64,000 nucleotides of DNA from Methanohalophilus levihalophilus (GTDB lineage Archaea; Halobacteriota; Methanosarcinia; Methanosarcinales; Methanosarcinaceae), in NCBI RefSeq assembly GCF_017874375.1, contig NZ_JAGGLK010000001.1, forward strand, positions 496,001 through 560,000. Direction: 5' to 3'. This document shows, piece after piece, positions 18,361 to 26,569 of the stretch (position 1 is the first letter of the stretch; every line of letters begins with the position of its first letter). The notes below the pieces were generated by a model, which had not been told where the DNA came from, did not search any database, and was given only the letters and a program-made list of their open reading frames with translations. Position numbers and translations under genes: made by a program.

Positions 18361-19605
18361 GTGGAAATCAAGGATTTTGTGTGCACCGGATGTGCACTTT
18401 TATGTGATGATATTGGCGTAAAAACCAATGGGAATACAATTGAAGAGACATATAATACCTGTCGCAAGGGTGCCGCAAGAATAAGGGGCGATAAAGAAAG
18501 GCTCAAATGTACTATAAAAGGCAAAGAAGAAACTATTTATAATGCAATTGGTGAAGCAGCTGCCATTTTATCAGGGGCAAAGAAGCCATTAATATACGGT
18601 TTTGGGAACTCCACCCTTGAAACACAGGAAAAAGCCATTGAGCTGGCAGCTAGTCTCAATGCCTATCTAGATGATACCTCCTCTTTCTGCCAAGGACCGG
18701 TAGTTGAAGCAATCCTTGAAGGCAAAGTTCCGACATGTACACTCGACGATGTCCGCCATCAGGCCGATGTATCCCTTTTCTGGGGTTGTGATCCTGCAAA
18801 CTCCCATCCAAGACACCTGTCAAGGTTTTCCTATTTCCCACGTGGTGAAAAAAGGCAGCGTGGGTGGGAAGACGACAGGACGGCTATAGTCATTGACGTA
18901 AGAAAATCAGATACCGCTGAAATCTGCAACAAGCACTTCTATAGTATACCGCCTGGAAGTGATGGGGAACTGGTTGAGGCACTTACCTCCGCCCTTACAG
19001 GAAAAATCCCGAAAGTGTCCTTCAATATGAGTTCAAAGGAAATCCTTGAACTTGCCAATCTCCTGAAAAAGGCGGAATTCGGAGCTATTTTTGTTGGACT
19101 CGGATTGGTGTATTCATTACCACAAATTGAACCAATTCTCAAGCTCATTGAAGCACTAAACAAATCATCAAATTTCCATCTTATCCCAATGGTCGGGCAA
19201 TATAACATGAGAGGCTTTGACCACCTGCTTTTTGAGAAAACAGGTTACATAAACCGTGTGAAGTTTGACGGGGAAAAAGTTGATCATGGACCACATTGCT
19301 CTGTCATGGAAGTCCTGAATTCCGATAAAGCAGATGCAGCCTTAGTAATTGGATCAGACCCATTGGGATCTTTCCCGAAAAGCATCGCTGAAAAACTGGA
19401 GACTATCCCGACAATATTGATTGATCCTGCCAGAAACTTTACTTCAACAGTTGCAGATGTGACCATTCCTTCAGCCTACAGTGGAACGGAAACAGGTGGA
19501 ACAGCTATCCGAATGGATGGGGAAAGAATTGAACTAACACCTTTCTTTGATTCCGAATACCTGTCAGATGAGGAAATCCTTACGCGTATTCTGGAGGCTT
19601 TATAA
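18361..19605 (+). CDS. fwdB: formylmethanofuran dehydrogenase subunit B
   Basis: The molybdopterin-containing catalytic subunit that reduces CO2 to formate in the first step of methanogenesis (or the reverse, oxidising step in methylotrophic growth). The protein is 414 aa. The [4Fe-4S] cysteines are in VCTGCALLCDD and TCRKGA, and the metal ligand is the Cys in SSFCQGP near residue 111, so it is the Cys and not the selenocysteine form. The start is GTG at 18361: GGAGG lies six bases upstream, and the nearby ATG at 18357 is in another frame. Its stop overlaps the fwdD start. fwdA and fwdC are missing from the locus. Confidence 0.95.
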   Translation: MEIKDFVCTGCALLCDDIGVKTNGNTIEETYNTCRKGAARIRGDKERLKCTIKGKEETIYNAIGEAAAILSGAKKPLIYGFGNSTLETQEKAIELAASLNAYLDDTSSFCQGPVVEAILEGKVPTCTLDDVRHQADVSLFWGCDPANSHPRHLSRFSYFPRGEKRQRGWEDDRTAIVIDVRKSDTAEICNKHFYSIPPGSDGELVEALTSALTGKIPKVSFNMSSKEILELANLLKKAEFGAIFVGLGLVYSLPQIEPILKLIEALNKSSNFHLIPMVGQYNMRGFDHLLFEKTGYINRVKFDGEKVDHGPHCSVMEVLNSDKADAALVIGSDPLGSFPKSIAEKLETIPTILIDPARNFTSTVADVTIPSAYSGTETGGTAIRMDGERIELTPFFDSEYLSDEEILTRILEAL

Positions 19606-20009
19606 TGGGATTTGGACAGTTTATTTCAAAACCGGAAGTTGATATCCTGATTGTTACCCACAGGAATATATTCCAGAATTCGGCTCTTGAATCCTCAAGA
19701 TTTTCCGTGGAATATGCAGAACAATCAGCAGTAATTATGCTAACGGCTTCTGATATGAAAAAATTGCAGGTTGAGAACAATGGCTCTGTACTCCTGCAAA
19801 ATAAATGGGGTAAAGTTGTTGTCAGAGCCAGACAGTCCGAAGAAGAGAAAGAACACAATGGAGTTGGCTATATGGTCAACAGCCCGTGGTCCAATATGCT
19901 TGTCTCACCCGAAACAAACGGTACAGGTGTTCCTGACTTCAAAAAAATAAAGGTGACTGCTTCTTCAACTGAAGATGAGGATGTGACAGTGATTCCTGCT
20001 GCTAAGTGA
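19605..20009 (+). CDS. fwdD: formylmethanofuran dehydrogenase subunit D
   Basis: A 134-aa molybdopterin-dinucleotide-binding subunit, corresponding to the C-terminal domain of larger molybdopterin oxidoreductases. It shows the expected SAVIMLTASDMKKLQVENNG and a late GYMVNSPWSNMLVSPETNG segment. The ATG overlaps the fwdB stop (TAATG). It is the last gene of the operon and is followed by a hairpin. Confidence 0.93.
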   Translation: MGFGQFISKPEVDILIVTHRNIFQNSALESSRFSVEYAEQSAVIMLTASDMKKLQVENNGSVLLQNKWGKVVVRARQSEEEKEHNGVGYMVNSPWSNMLVSPETNGTGVPDFKKIKVTASSTEDEDVTVIPAAK

Positions 20010-20055
20010 TGAAATCAAACTGATTTTTAGAAATGAATTGTGAAAAAAAGAAAGG

Positions 20056-20084
20056 CATGGAGCTGCATAATTTTACAGCTCATG
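20056..20084. terminator. hairpin between convergent genes
   Basis: CATG-G-AGCTG and CAGCT-CATG form a nine-base-pair stem with one bulge and a ten-base loop, followed by TTTCGTTT. It sits between fwdD and the convergent small gene at 20091, so it may end transcription from both sides. Confidence 0.45.
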
Positions 20085-20090
20085 TTTCGT

Positions 20091-20282
20091 TTACATCTTA
20101 AGGGCAATCAGTGAAACGCCGAGTTCATCTTCAAGAGCTTTCACTTCTTTCATAGCGGCATCATCAAGATCTGCAAAAGTTGTGTCATCGTTGGAGAATG
20201 CAACTAAAGCAATACCCAGTTTCTTTTCCAGATCAGTTACAGCTTTGACATTATCTGTGCTTAATTTTGAGAAAATCCACAT
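20091..20282 (-). CDS. 63-aa conserved-looking acidic protein, function unknown
   Basis: A compact soluble protein starting MWIFSKLS, with two halves that resemble each other (DLEKKLGIALVAF and ALEDELGVSLIAL), so it may be an internal repeat. I chose the ATG at 20282 because GGTGAG precedes it. The ATG at 20294 has no ribosome-binding site. It is a single gene between the fwd operon and the marker 8 gene. I do not recognise the family. Confidence 0.65.
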   Translation of the reverse strand: MWIFSKLSTDNVKAVTDLEKKLGIALVAFSNDDTTFADLDDAAMKEVKALEDELGVSLIALKM

Positions 20283-20440
20283 TTCACTCACCATTTATAA
20301 TTTAGACTCTCAAAAGCAATAAATCAACCCTAAAACCTGAGACTAATATATGTTAGTTATTTGGGTAATACGACAAAATGAAAAAAAAATCAAACAGATA
20401 ATTTCAACCAGATAAAAAAAATGGAAACAAATGGAATGAT

Positions 20441-20496
20441 GGTAAGCCCCGGAATTAGCTGTTAAATGAGAACGAAAGGAGATTGCAGGGCTTACC
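20441..20496. ncRNA. candidate structured element with perfect terminal stem
   Basis: GGTAAGCCC (20441-20449) and GGGCTTACC (20488-20496) are perfectly complementary over nine bases and enclose 38 bases. It lies in the 20300-20600 gene-free stretch upstream of the 20282 gene and downstream of the marker 8 gene on the minus strand. It could be a small RNA, a leader structure or a 3' hairpin. No known RNA family recognised. The strand is not determined. Confidence 0.3.
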
Positions 20497-20534
20497 AGTA
20501 AAACACTCCCCAATTCAAAACAAATATTGTTGTA

Positions 20535-20600
20535 TAAAAACAAATCTATTTGTTTTCTTTGTATTAGCTTTGAAGCTAACAATGAAATACCAACACCCAA
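20535..20600 (-). terminator. hairpins after the marker 8 gene
   Basis: Two inverted repeats lie just after the stop at 20603 on the minus strand: TTAGCTT/AAGCTAA with a two-base loop, and AAAACAAAT/ATTTGTTTT further on. They are A+T-rich, and one or both could end transcription of the 21451-20603 operon. Confidence 0.35.
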
Positions 20601-20602
20601 AA

Positions 20603-21451
20603 TTAAACCAGATCCTTTGGCTGCTTGTGCTCGGGTAATGCAGGCAGAGGCATGGTATTGATGAGTATTGGAGAAGTAACTTCCTTGGCTCTCTCAAGCA
20701 GAAGTTCTTTTCCTTTTTGAGTTAAAGCAAACAGTGGAACTGCTGTCCCTACCTGTGCAAGGGGTTGTGCTAACTCCCTGACCCATTTTGAGCCACAACA
20801 GGTAATGATATCCAGATAACCTAGTAACTCCTGTGTTTCTTCTTTGCTAAGACCGGTGACATGCGCACCTACAACAACGAGATCAAGACTGTGTTCTTTT
20901 TCAATCTCACGTAATTTGGATGCAACAACAGGGTCGATAGTAGTTGCTAAAATGCTCCTGAAACCCAGTTCCTTAGCCTTCAGCACTCCGGCAATAATAT
21001 CTAATTTTGCGTTTTCCGGATCAAGTACAACGCCACCACGCTCGGTAATTCCCTTAATGACCTCAGGAATCGGCTCGGTTTCTACAAGACCTGAAATCCT
21101 TGCACCCATTCCCTGAACAAGGGTAGGATTGGAAGTAATGACTGTTCCGGCGCCGTCACAGACGGTTACCGTAGCATCCAGCATTCCCCGGTTAAATGCG
21201 GTCATTGTGACTTCAGAAACACCAAAACCTACAAAGACATCCATTTCAAGCTGTCTTTCAGGGGTAAAAAGACCGAAATTCCTGATACGGTATTCCATGT
21301 TCCATTTGACAGATTCGGGAGTTATCTCCTGGATATCATGGACTTTGGCAAAAATTGGACACCACTTAACCTGCGGTTCCCCTACTTCGATTACTTTTCC
21401 GTCTTTTACAACTACACGGGTTTTCCCGAGCATTTCCATTATATGAGGCAT
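20603..21451 (-). CDS. methanogenesis marker protein 8 (DUF2099)
   Basis: A 282-aa protein found in methanogen genomes and their relatives but not biochemically assigned. Visible features are an early WCPIFAKVHD, a glycine-rich FVGFGVSEVTMTAFNRGM, and a Cys pair in IITCCGSKWVRE. I chose the ATG at 21451 because GAGGAG lies seven bases upstream. The longer frame begins inside the preceding gene. It starts 11 bases after the phenylacetate-CoA ligase family gene, so the two are co-transcribed. Confidence 0.85.
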   Translation of the reverse strand: MPHIMEMLGKTRVVVKDGKVIEVGEPQVKWCPIFAKVHDIQEITPESVKWNMEYRIRNFGLFTPERQLEMDVFVGFGVSEVTMTAFNRGMLDATVTVCDGAGTVITSNPTLVQGMGARISGLVETEPIPEVIKGITERGGVVLDPENAKLDIIAGVLKAKELGFRSILATTIDPVVASKLREIEKEHSLDLVVVGAHVTGLSKEETQELLGYLDIITCCGSKWVRELAQPLAQVGTAVPLFALTQKGKELLLERAKEVTSPILINTMPLPALPEHKQPKDLV

Positions 21452-21462
21452 CCAAAATCTCC

Positions 21463-22764
21463 TCAAATAGCTTCACGACGATCAATAACTCTCTGGGCTT
21501 TTCCGGTTGTCCTCGGGATTGTGCCTTTTTCCACAAGCTCTACATTGGTACGGATGTTAAGAACACTCTTGAGCTCGTTTTCAACCTTCTTCTTGGTTGT
21601 AGCAAGATCCTTCAATTCACCGGTAAATGCAATGTCTGCGAGCTCTACACGAACGGTAATTTCATCCATCCTGCGCTGGTTGCGGTCAAGTACAATCTGG
21701 AACTGGTCTGTGATTCCGTTAATTCCCACAAGCACGTCTTCAATCTGCGAAGGGAAAACATTGATTCCACGGACAATTAGCATGTCATCTGCCCTTCCAA
21801 GAATACGTGAAATACGGGTAGTAGTCCTGCCACAGCCACATTCCGGTTCAAGAAGACGGGTTATGTCGCCTGTACGATAGCGGATTACAGGGAATGCTTC
21901 CTTTGTAAGGGAAGTCAGGACAAGTTCACCCTTTTCTCCTTCAGCAACCGGTTCCCCTTCCGGATCAAGTACTTCGATGAGGAAATGATCATCCCATATG
22001 TGGAGTCCGTCCTGCTCCTCACATTCGAAAGCAACACCCGGACCAATCAATTCGGAAAGACCATAGGAATCATAGGCTTTTATTCCTAAAGCGTTCTCAA
22101 GCTCTTTCCTTGTACTGGAAGACCAGGGTTCTCCTCCAAATGTACCGATGCGAAGGGAAAGCTTATCTGTGACATCAAGTTCTTCTGCAGTTTCTGCCAG
22201 GTACAATGCATAGGAAGGAGTACAATTAAGCACAGTCACGCCGAAATCCTGCATCATTTCAAGCTGACGAGCTGTGTTTCCGGTAGCCGCGGGAATAGCC
22301 ATTGCGCCAAGTCTTTCAATACCATTGTGGAAACCCATTCCGCCTGTGAATAAACCGTAATTAAGAGAATTCTGAAACACATCCTCGGAACCCACGCCAA
22401 CCATTGCAAGGTCACGGGCCATCATGTCCGCCCACATATCAATGTCATTTGCTGTGTATCCTACAACTGTAGGTTTGCCACTTGTACCGGATGAGGCGTG
22501 AATCCTGACTACATCTTTATTTGGGACAGCAAATAGTCCGAAAGGATAATTTGCACGAAGATCAGGTTTTCGGGTAAAAGGTAGTTTGGAAGCATCTTCC
22601 AGAGACTTTAAATCATCTGGTTTGACTCCAGCTTCAGAAAATTTCTGCTGGTAGAAAGCAACATTATTATAGACAGCGGCAGCCGTTTTTTTGAGACGTT
22701 TTAATTGCAATTCCTTTAAACTGTCACGATCCATTGTTTCATATTCAGGCTGCCAGTAACTCAT
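21463..22764 (-). CDS. paaK: phenylacetate-CoA ligase family protein (acyl-adenylate forming)
   Basis: A 433-aa AMP-forming acyl-CoA ligase. The ATP-binding P-loop is IHASSGTSGKPTVVGYT near residue 90, followed by YGLFTGGMGFH, the SYGLSELIGPG acid-site region, the hinge FPVIRYRTGDIT, and a C-terminal domain with RADDMLIVRGINVFPSQIE. CECGCGR-like cysteines (PECGCGRTTTR) may bind metal. The enzyme probably activates aryl acetates such as those formed by indolepyruvate oxidoreductase. In this genome its operon partner is the marker 8 gene, so the natural substrate is uncertain. Confidence 0.92.
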   Translation of the reverse strand: MSYWQPEYETMDRDSLKELQLKRLKKTAAAVYNNVAFYQQKFSEAGVKPDDLKSLEDASKLPFTRKPDLRANYPFGLFAVPNKDVVRIHASSGTSGKPTVVGYTANDIDMWADMMARDLAMVGVGSEDVFQNSLNYGLFTGGMGFHNGIERLGAMAIPAATGNTARQLEMMQDFGVTVLNCTPSYALYLAETAEELDVTDKLSLRIGTFGGEPWSSSTRKELENALGIKAYDSYGLSELIGPGVAFECEEQDGLHIWDDHFLIEVLDPEGEPVAEGEKGELVLTSLTKEAFPVIRYRTGDITRLLEPECGCGRTTTRISRILGRADDMLIVRGINVFPSQIEDVLVGINGITDQFQIVLDRNQRRMDEITVRVELADIAFTGELKDLATTKKKVENELKSVLNIRTNVELVEKGTIPRTTGKAQRVIDRREAI

Positions 22765-22846
22765 AAAAAAATCACCTTTTGCTCTTGATATAGACCTTAT
22801 AGTTATAACTCTTTACCTTAACAACCCCACTGTAAACAAAAAAAGG

Positions 22847-22890
22847 TATGTACACATAAATTCGGCAGTTATCGCCATTTTATGTACATA
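22847..22890. promoter_or_regulatory. inverted repeat in the paaK/UbiA divergent promoter region
   Basis: TATGTACA-C-ATAAA (22847-22860) mirrors TTTATGTACATA (22879-22890) across an 18-base spacer. The right arm contains the perfect palindrome TATGTACATA. It lies between the two divergent starts (22764 and 22946), as expected for an operator. Confidence 0.4.
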
Positions 22891-22945
22891 TTATCTTTTT
22901 TTAACCTCATACCATTTACATGCATGTCCATAAAAAGTAGGGAAT

Positions 22946-23881
22946 ATGGGCCCTGGAAGCGATACACATCTTACTGCATGGAACAACACAGGTCTACCTG
23001 ACCTCTTTATCTTCCAGCAGAAATTCCAAAAGGAATTCATGTATGGAGGACACCTGTTCGCACTGGGTGCAATCTGTGTAGTATACATGTGCGCTGTACT
23101 TTCCTCAATACCAATTACATGGGACTTCATGGCCCTTGTCTATTTGATTTTCTATTGCATATACCTGTATGATTATTCAAGCGGAGCAGAGGAAGATCTG
23201 ATCAATAATATAGATAGGAGTGAATACCTTCAGGAAGAAAAAAACAGCAAAAAAATTGCTTTCACTTTGTATGCTTCCATATTGACAGTTGCAGCCATCT
23301 ATGTTGTTAAAAGCGACATTGTAAACATGCTCGTAGGATTCTCTGTCCTGACGCTGGGTGTTCTTTATCACCCATATTTCAAACACCTGACAAAGGTAAT
23401 CCCGGCATTTAAAAACATATTTGTTTCAGCAGTCTGGTCTTTGCTCGCTATTTTCCTGTTTATGTACTATTCCTACCCGATTACCCCCACTGCACTGGTA
23501 CTTGCAGCATTCGTGTTTCTCAGGATGCTGACTATCCAGATTGTATTCGATATGCGTGATGTTGAAGGAGATAAGAAAAACGGCCTTCTTACAGTTCCTC
23601 TCCTGTTCAAGGAAAACGATAGCATAATCCTCAATCTCCTGAACATCATGACAATCGGAGTTCTCATTTATGGGATTTACATGGGAATTGTACCTGCAAC
23701 TTCCATTATGATGCTGTTTGTCTTTTTCTATGCATACAGCTACATCAAAAATGTACACCTTGGACGCTCTGAAAAAACCAATTACTTTAACGCGGCAGCA
23801 GAACCCATCGTTTGGGCACTTCTCATACAGTCCGGACATCTGTGTATTGATGTACTCCAGACATCCGCACAATTCCTTTAA
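22946..23881 (+). CDS. UbiA-family prenyltransferase-like membrane protein
   Basis: A 311-aa protein with about eight transmembrane helices. It has two Asp-rich loops of the UbiA superfamily: a degenerate first one (YLYDYSSGAEEDLINNIDR) and a well-preserved second one (FDMRDVEGDKKNG). The superfamily transfers prenyl groups to aromatic or lipid acceptors, for example in quinone, methanophenazine, carotenoid or lipid synthesis. The unusual first motif leaves the acceptor open. No clear ribosome-binding site is present, so the transcript may have a short leader. The MFS gene follows after 55 bases. Confidence 0.75.
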   Translation: MGPGSDTHLTAWNNTGLPDLFIFQQKFQKEFMYGGHLFALGAICVVYMCAVLSSIPITWDFMALVYLIFYCIYLYDYSSGAEEDLINNIDRSEYLQEEKNSKKIAFTLYASILTVAAIYVVKSDIVNMLVGFSVLTLGVLYHPYFKHLTKVIPAFKNIFVSAVWSLLAIFLFMYYSYPITPTALVLAAFVFLRMLTIQIVFDMRDVEGDKKNGLLTVPLLFKENDSIILNLLNIMTIGVLIYGIYMGIVPATSIMMLFVFFYAYSYIKNVHLGRSEKTNYFNAAAEPIVWALLIQSGHLCIDVLQTSAQFL

Positions 23882-23936
23882 TCGAAATCCTTTACGCAAG
23901 CTGTTTTAATATCTTGCATACAAATTATGCTAACAG

Positions 23937-25130
23937 ATGCAAAATACTGAAACGGAAGTCCTGATTAACCGGCAGCTCTACATCCTGTCAATTTCAAAGA
24001 TCTTCAAGGATGTAGCAACCGGAATGCTGGTTTTGATTATCCCTCTCTATGTTGCAAATGTGGATACACTACTGCTAAACGACATACCTGCAGTGCTCAA
24101 AGCCGGTCTTGCAGCCGCCCTTTTCGGGCTTGCAAATTCCATATCCCAGCCCTTTATGGGAAAATTGAGTGAAAGGCTGGATCGCAGGAAACTCTTCCTG
24201 ACAATTGGATATTCAATTTTTGCAATTCTTTGTATATTGTATGCAAGATCAGAATATTTGGAATCAATTCTTTTCTTAAGGATTATTCAGGGAATTGCAA
24301 TCGGTGCAACAATTCCTGCCATTATTGCGATGGTGACTCACCTTTCCGAATCCACTGTAAGGGGACAAGCAATCGGTATTTACTCCAGCCTGCGAGGGTT
24401 TGCATTTGGCATAGGATCTGTCCTCGGGGGAGCAGTCGTAACCTATTACGGCTATGTTTCCGGGTTCTACATCAGTGCTGCACTTGTTCTGTTGAGTCTG
24501 GTTCTCATATCTTTTTTTGTAAAAGAAACACACATTCCGCAGACAAAACCCATACAGGATACTGCCGATGAGAAATCATCCATCATCAATGTTCTTGCGG
24601 TGGCTATGTTTATGATGATGGTAGGAATAATGCTTATCCTTTCCCTGCTACCGGCTTACCAGAGCAGGCTTATTGCCACTGAGTTTGCCCTTTCAATCGC
24701 ATTTTCGGCTTATGTAATTACAAGAATCGTTTTCCAGGTTCCAATGGGAATAATTTCAGACAGGTTTGGCCGGAAATTTCTGATTATTGCGGGTATTTTC
24801 CTTAACGCTGCAATAGTCTACGGATTGGGCCATGTGGGAGATATTAATTCATTAATTTTCCTTCGTGTGCTGCAGGGAATCGCCATGGCAGCTGTTGAAA
24901 CTCCGTTATTGGCACTGGCGGTTGAAATTTCCGGAGAGGAGAAAGTTACCAGCAGGGTAAGCACCATCACCGGCATGCAGGCAGCAGGGATGGCAATGGG
25001 CCCGCTTGTGGGAGGAATTTTCGGAGGATATGTCAGCTTTGAGACCCCATTCCATCTTAGCAGTGTATTGATTTTGCTTTCAGGTTTGCTGGTTTGGTGG
25101 ACTTTAAGAACACAAAAAGAGATTACCTGA
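23937..25130 (+). CDS. MFS transporter
   Basis: A 397-aa protein with twelve predicted helices. The family motif appears as GKLSERLDRRKLFLTIGYS between helices 2 and 3 and is repeated in the second half as GIISDRFGRKFLIIAGIF. The pattern fits drug/H+ antiporter-type transporters, but the substrate cannot be read from the sequence. It follows the UbiA-like gene on the same strand. Confidence 0.92.
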   Translation: MQNTETEVLINRQLYILSISKIFKDVATGMLVLIIPLYVANVDTLLLNDIPAVLKAGLAAALFGLANSISQPFMGKLSERLDRRKLFLTIGYSIFAILCILYARSEYLESILFLRIIQGIAIGATIPAIIAMVTHLSESTVRGQAIGIYSSLRGFAFGIGSVLGGAVVTYYGYVSGFYISAALVLLSLVLISFFVKETHIPQTKPIQDTADEKSSIINVLAVAMFMMMVGIMLILSLLPAYQSRLIATEFALSIAFSAYVITRIVFQVPMGIISDRFGRKFLIIAGIFLNAAIVYGLGHVGDINSLIFLRVLQGIAMAAVETPLLALAVEISGEEKVTSRVSTITGMQAAGMAMGPLVGGIFGGYVSFETPFHLSSVLILLSGLLVWWTLRTQKEIT

Positions 25131-25173
25131 GAAATTCAAACATTACTTATATCAGGAAACCTGCTATGAAATC

Positions 25174-25512
25174 ATGGAAGATTCCGTAAAAAAGGCAATT
25201 ATTCGCGATGTCCTGATTTTTGCAATTGCCCTTACAGTAGCCGTTATTTTCTGGAAGAATAACCTGTTGCTGACATTTCTGATTATCTCCATCTACGTAA
25301 TAAGACAATATTTCTGGTCAATAAAAGGAGATAATGTAGTTTTCGTAACCGGTACAGCACTTGGATGCGCTGCGGAATTTATCGGCACCTTTCTTGGGGT
25401 CTGGACTTATGCAGAACCTGTTTTCCTGAACATTCCCCTCTGGCTTCCGTTTGCCTGGGGACTTGTTTCAGTGATTATTATCAGGGTTTCCCATCCTTTC
25501 ATCGAACACTGA
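25174..25512 (+). CDS. small membrane protein, four helices
   Basis: A 112-aa protein with four hydrophobic segments. A distinctive second half (GCAAEFIGTFLGVWTYAEP, then IPLWLPFAWG) has conserved-looking Glu, Trp and Pro residues within the membrane, the sort of pattern seen in small membrane enzymes of lipid or carotenoid metabolism. I cannot assign it. It lies 43 bases after the MFS gene, and its 3' end overlaps the convergent gene 25499-26482 by 14 bases. Confidence 0.7.
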   Translation: MEDSVKKAIIRDVLIFAIALTVAVIFWKNNLLLTFLIISIYVIRQYFWSIKGDNVVFVTGTALGCAAEFIGTFLGVWTYAEPVFLNIPLWLPFAWGLVSVIIIRVSHPFIEH

Positions 25513-26482
25513 TAATCTTCTTTGAAGTGGTGTAAACAATCCATAGAAAAAGCAGTGTTCCTACCAGCAATAACAGGAAATAGGTGACTGCCAGTATTCC
25601 AGGGCTTATGTCCGGCATTAAGCAGGCAAAGCTTACCGCCAGAACAGATATCGGGAGGAATGTAGCAAGATCCTTTTTTGAATAGGAATAAGGCTCCGGA
25701 GTTTCAACATAAACACCTGTCCATTCCGATTTGTAGATCAAAGCAATTGGAATCGCATAGAACACAGCTATCGTAAGATATGGAGTTATTGTGGTTGGTA
25801 TCCTATCGGGCAAGAGGTAAATGAATGTAATAATGTAAAGTAGAAGCAGGTAAAGGCTAAGCAATCCGAAACCTCGCTTTCCAAACTCCAGATCCGTTAT
25901 GGATGCGCCTTTTGACAGGTGCAGGAATAAAATTACTATTGCAATTGTTCCGAGGAAGGAAGCATTTGCAAACACGATATTGAACCCATTTCCATTTGCT
26001 ATGAATGTAGCAACCAGAATCAGGAAAATTACTATTAGGGATGTTTTCCTGCGGGTTTTTTTCAGAATCCACTCATGTCCCGATAGTACTTTGCCTGTCA
26101 GGATTTCAAAAACCAGAATTGGAACAATAAAGGACATTATCGGATGCCAGAAAAAAGTAAGAACGGGGAATTCAGTCAGGCCAACTCCAAGAAAAGTTCC
26201 TGCATTAGGGCCTTCTGAATCCATATAACCAGCCCAGAGAACTTTGGTTATCCATGCCTCATAGAGTGCGAAGATAACGCCGAAAAGGTATAATTGCGAC
26301 AGGGAAGTTTTCCCGGTTTTCAGGGCAATCCCGAGGAAGAACAGTACGTGAGCCAGATAAAGTGGGAAGGTTACCAGTATGCCCCATCCATTGATGAACC
26401 ACATCTGGGAAGCTCCTGAGAAGACTTCGGCAAAGAGCATTGAGAGGGTTCCAATAAGCAGGATCGGGAATAATTTTCTCAT
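25499..26482 (-). CDS. polytopic membrane protein, function unknown
   Basis: A 327-aa protein with nine or ten hydrophobic helices. Recognisable features are FAEVFSGASQMWF near the N-terminus and the loop YEAWITKVLWAGYMDSEGP with several acidic and aromatic residues. No transporter family signature is obvious. Its end overlaps the end of the plus-strand gene 25174-25512. It appears to be transcribed alone. Confidence 0.75.
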   Translation of the reverse strand: MRKLFPILLIGTLSMLFAEVFSGASQMWFINGWGILVTFPLYLAHVLFFLGIALKTGKTSLSQLYLFGVIFALYEAWITKVLWAGYMDSEGPNAGTFLGVGLTEFPVLTFFWHPIMSFIVPILVFEILTGKVLSGHEWILKKTRRKTSLIVIFLILVATFIANGNGFNIVFANASFLGTIAIVILFLHLSKGASITDLEFGKRGFGLLSLYLLLLYIITFIYLLPDRIPTTITPYLTIAVFYAIPIALIYKSEWTGVYVETPEPYSYSKKDLATFLPISVLAVSFACLMPDISPGILAVTYFLLLLVGTLLFLWIVYTTSKKIISVR

Positions 26483-26569
26483 AGCATCACTGCATTCCCT
26501 TTTTAGAATGATTAGAAAAAGAAGAAAATGAGAAAAAGTGCCAGAACTTCATTCTGGCCTGTTTTTTAA

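Noticed and set aside
25174-25512. Carotenoid cyclase or hydratase
   Set aside because: The membrane Glu/Trp/Pro pattern next to a UbiA-like gene is suggestive, but no diagnostic motif is present.
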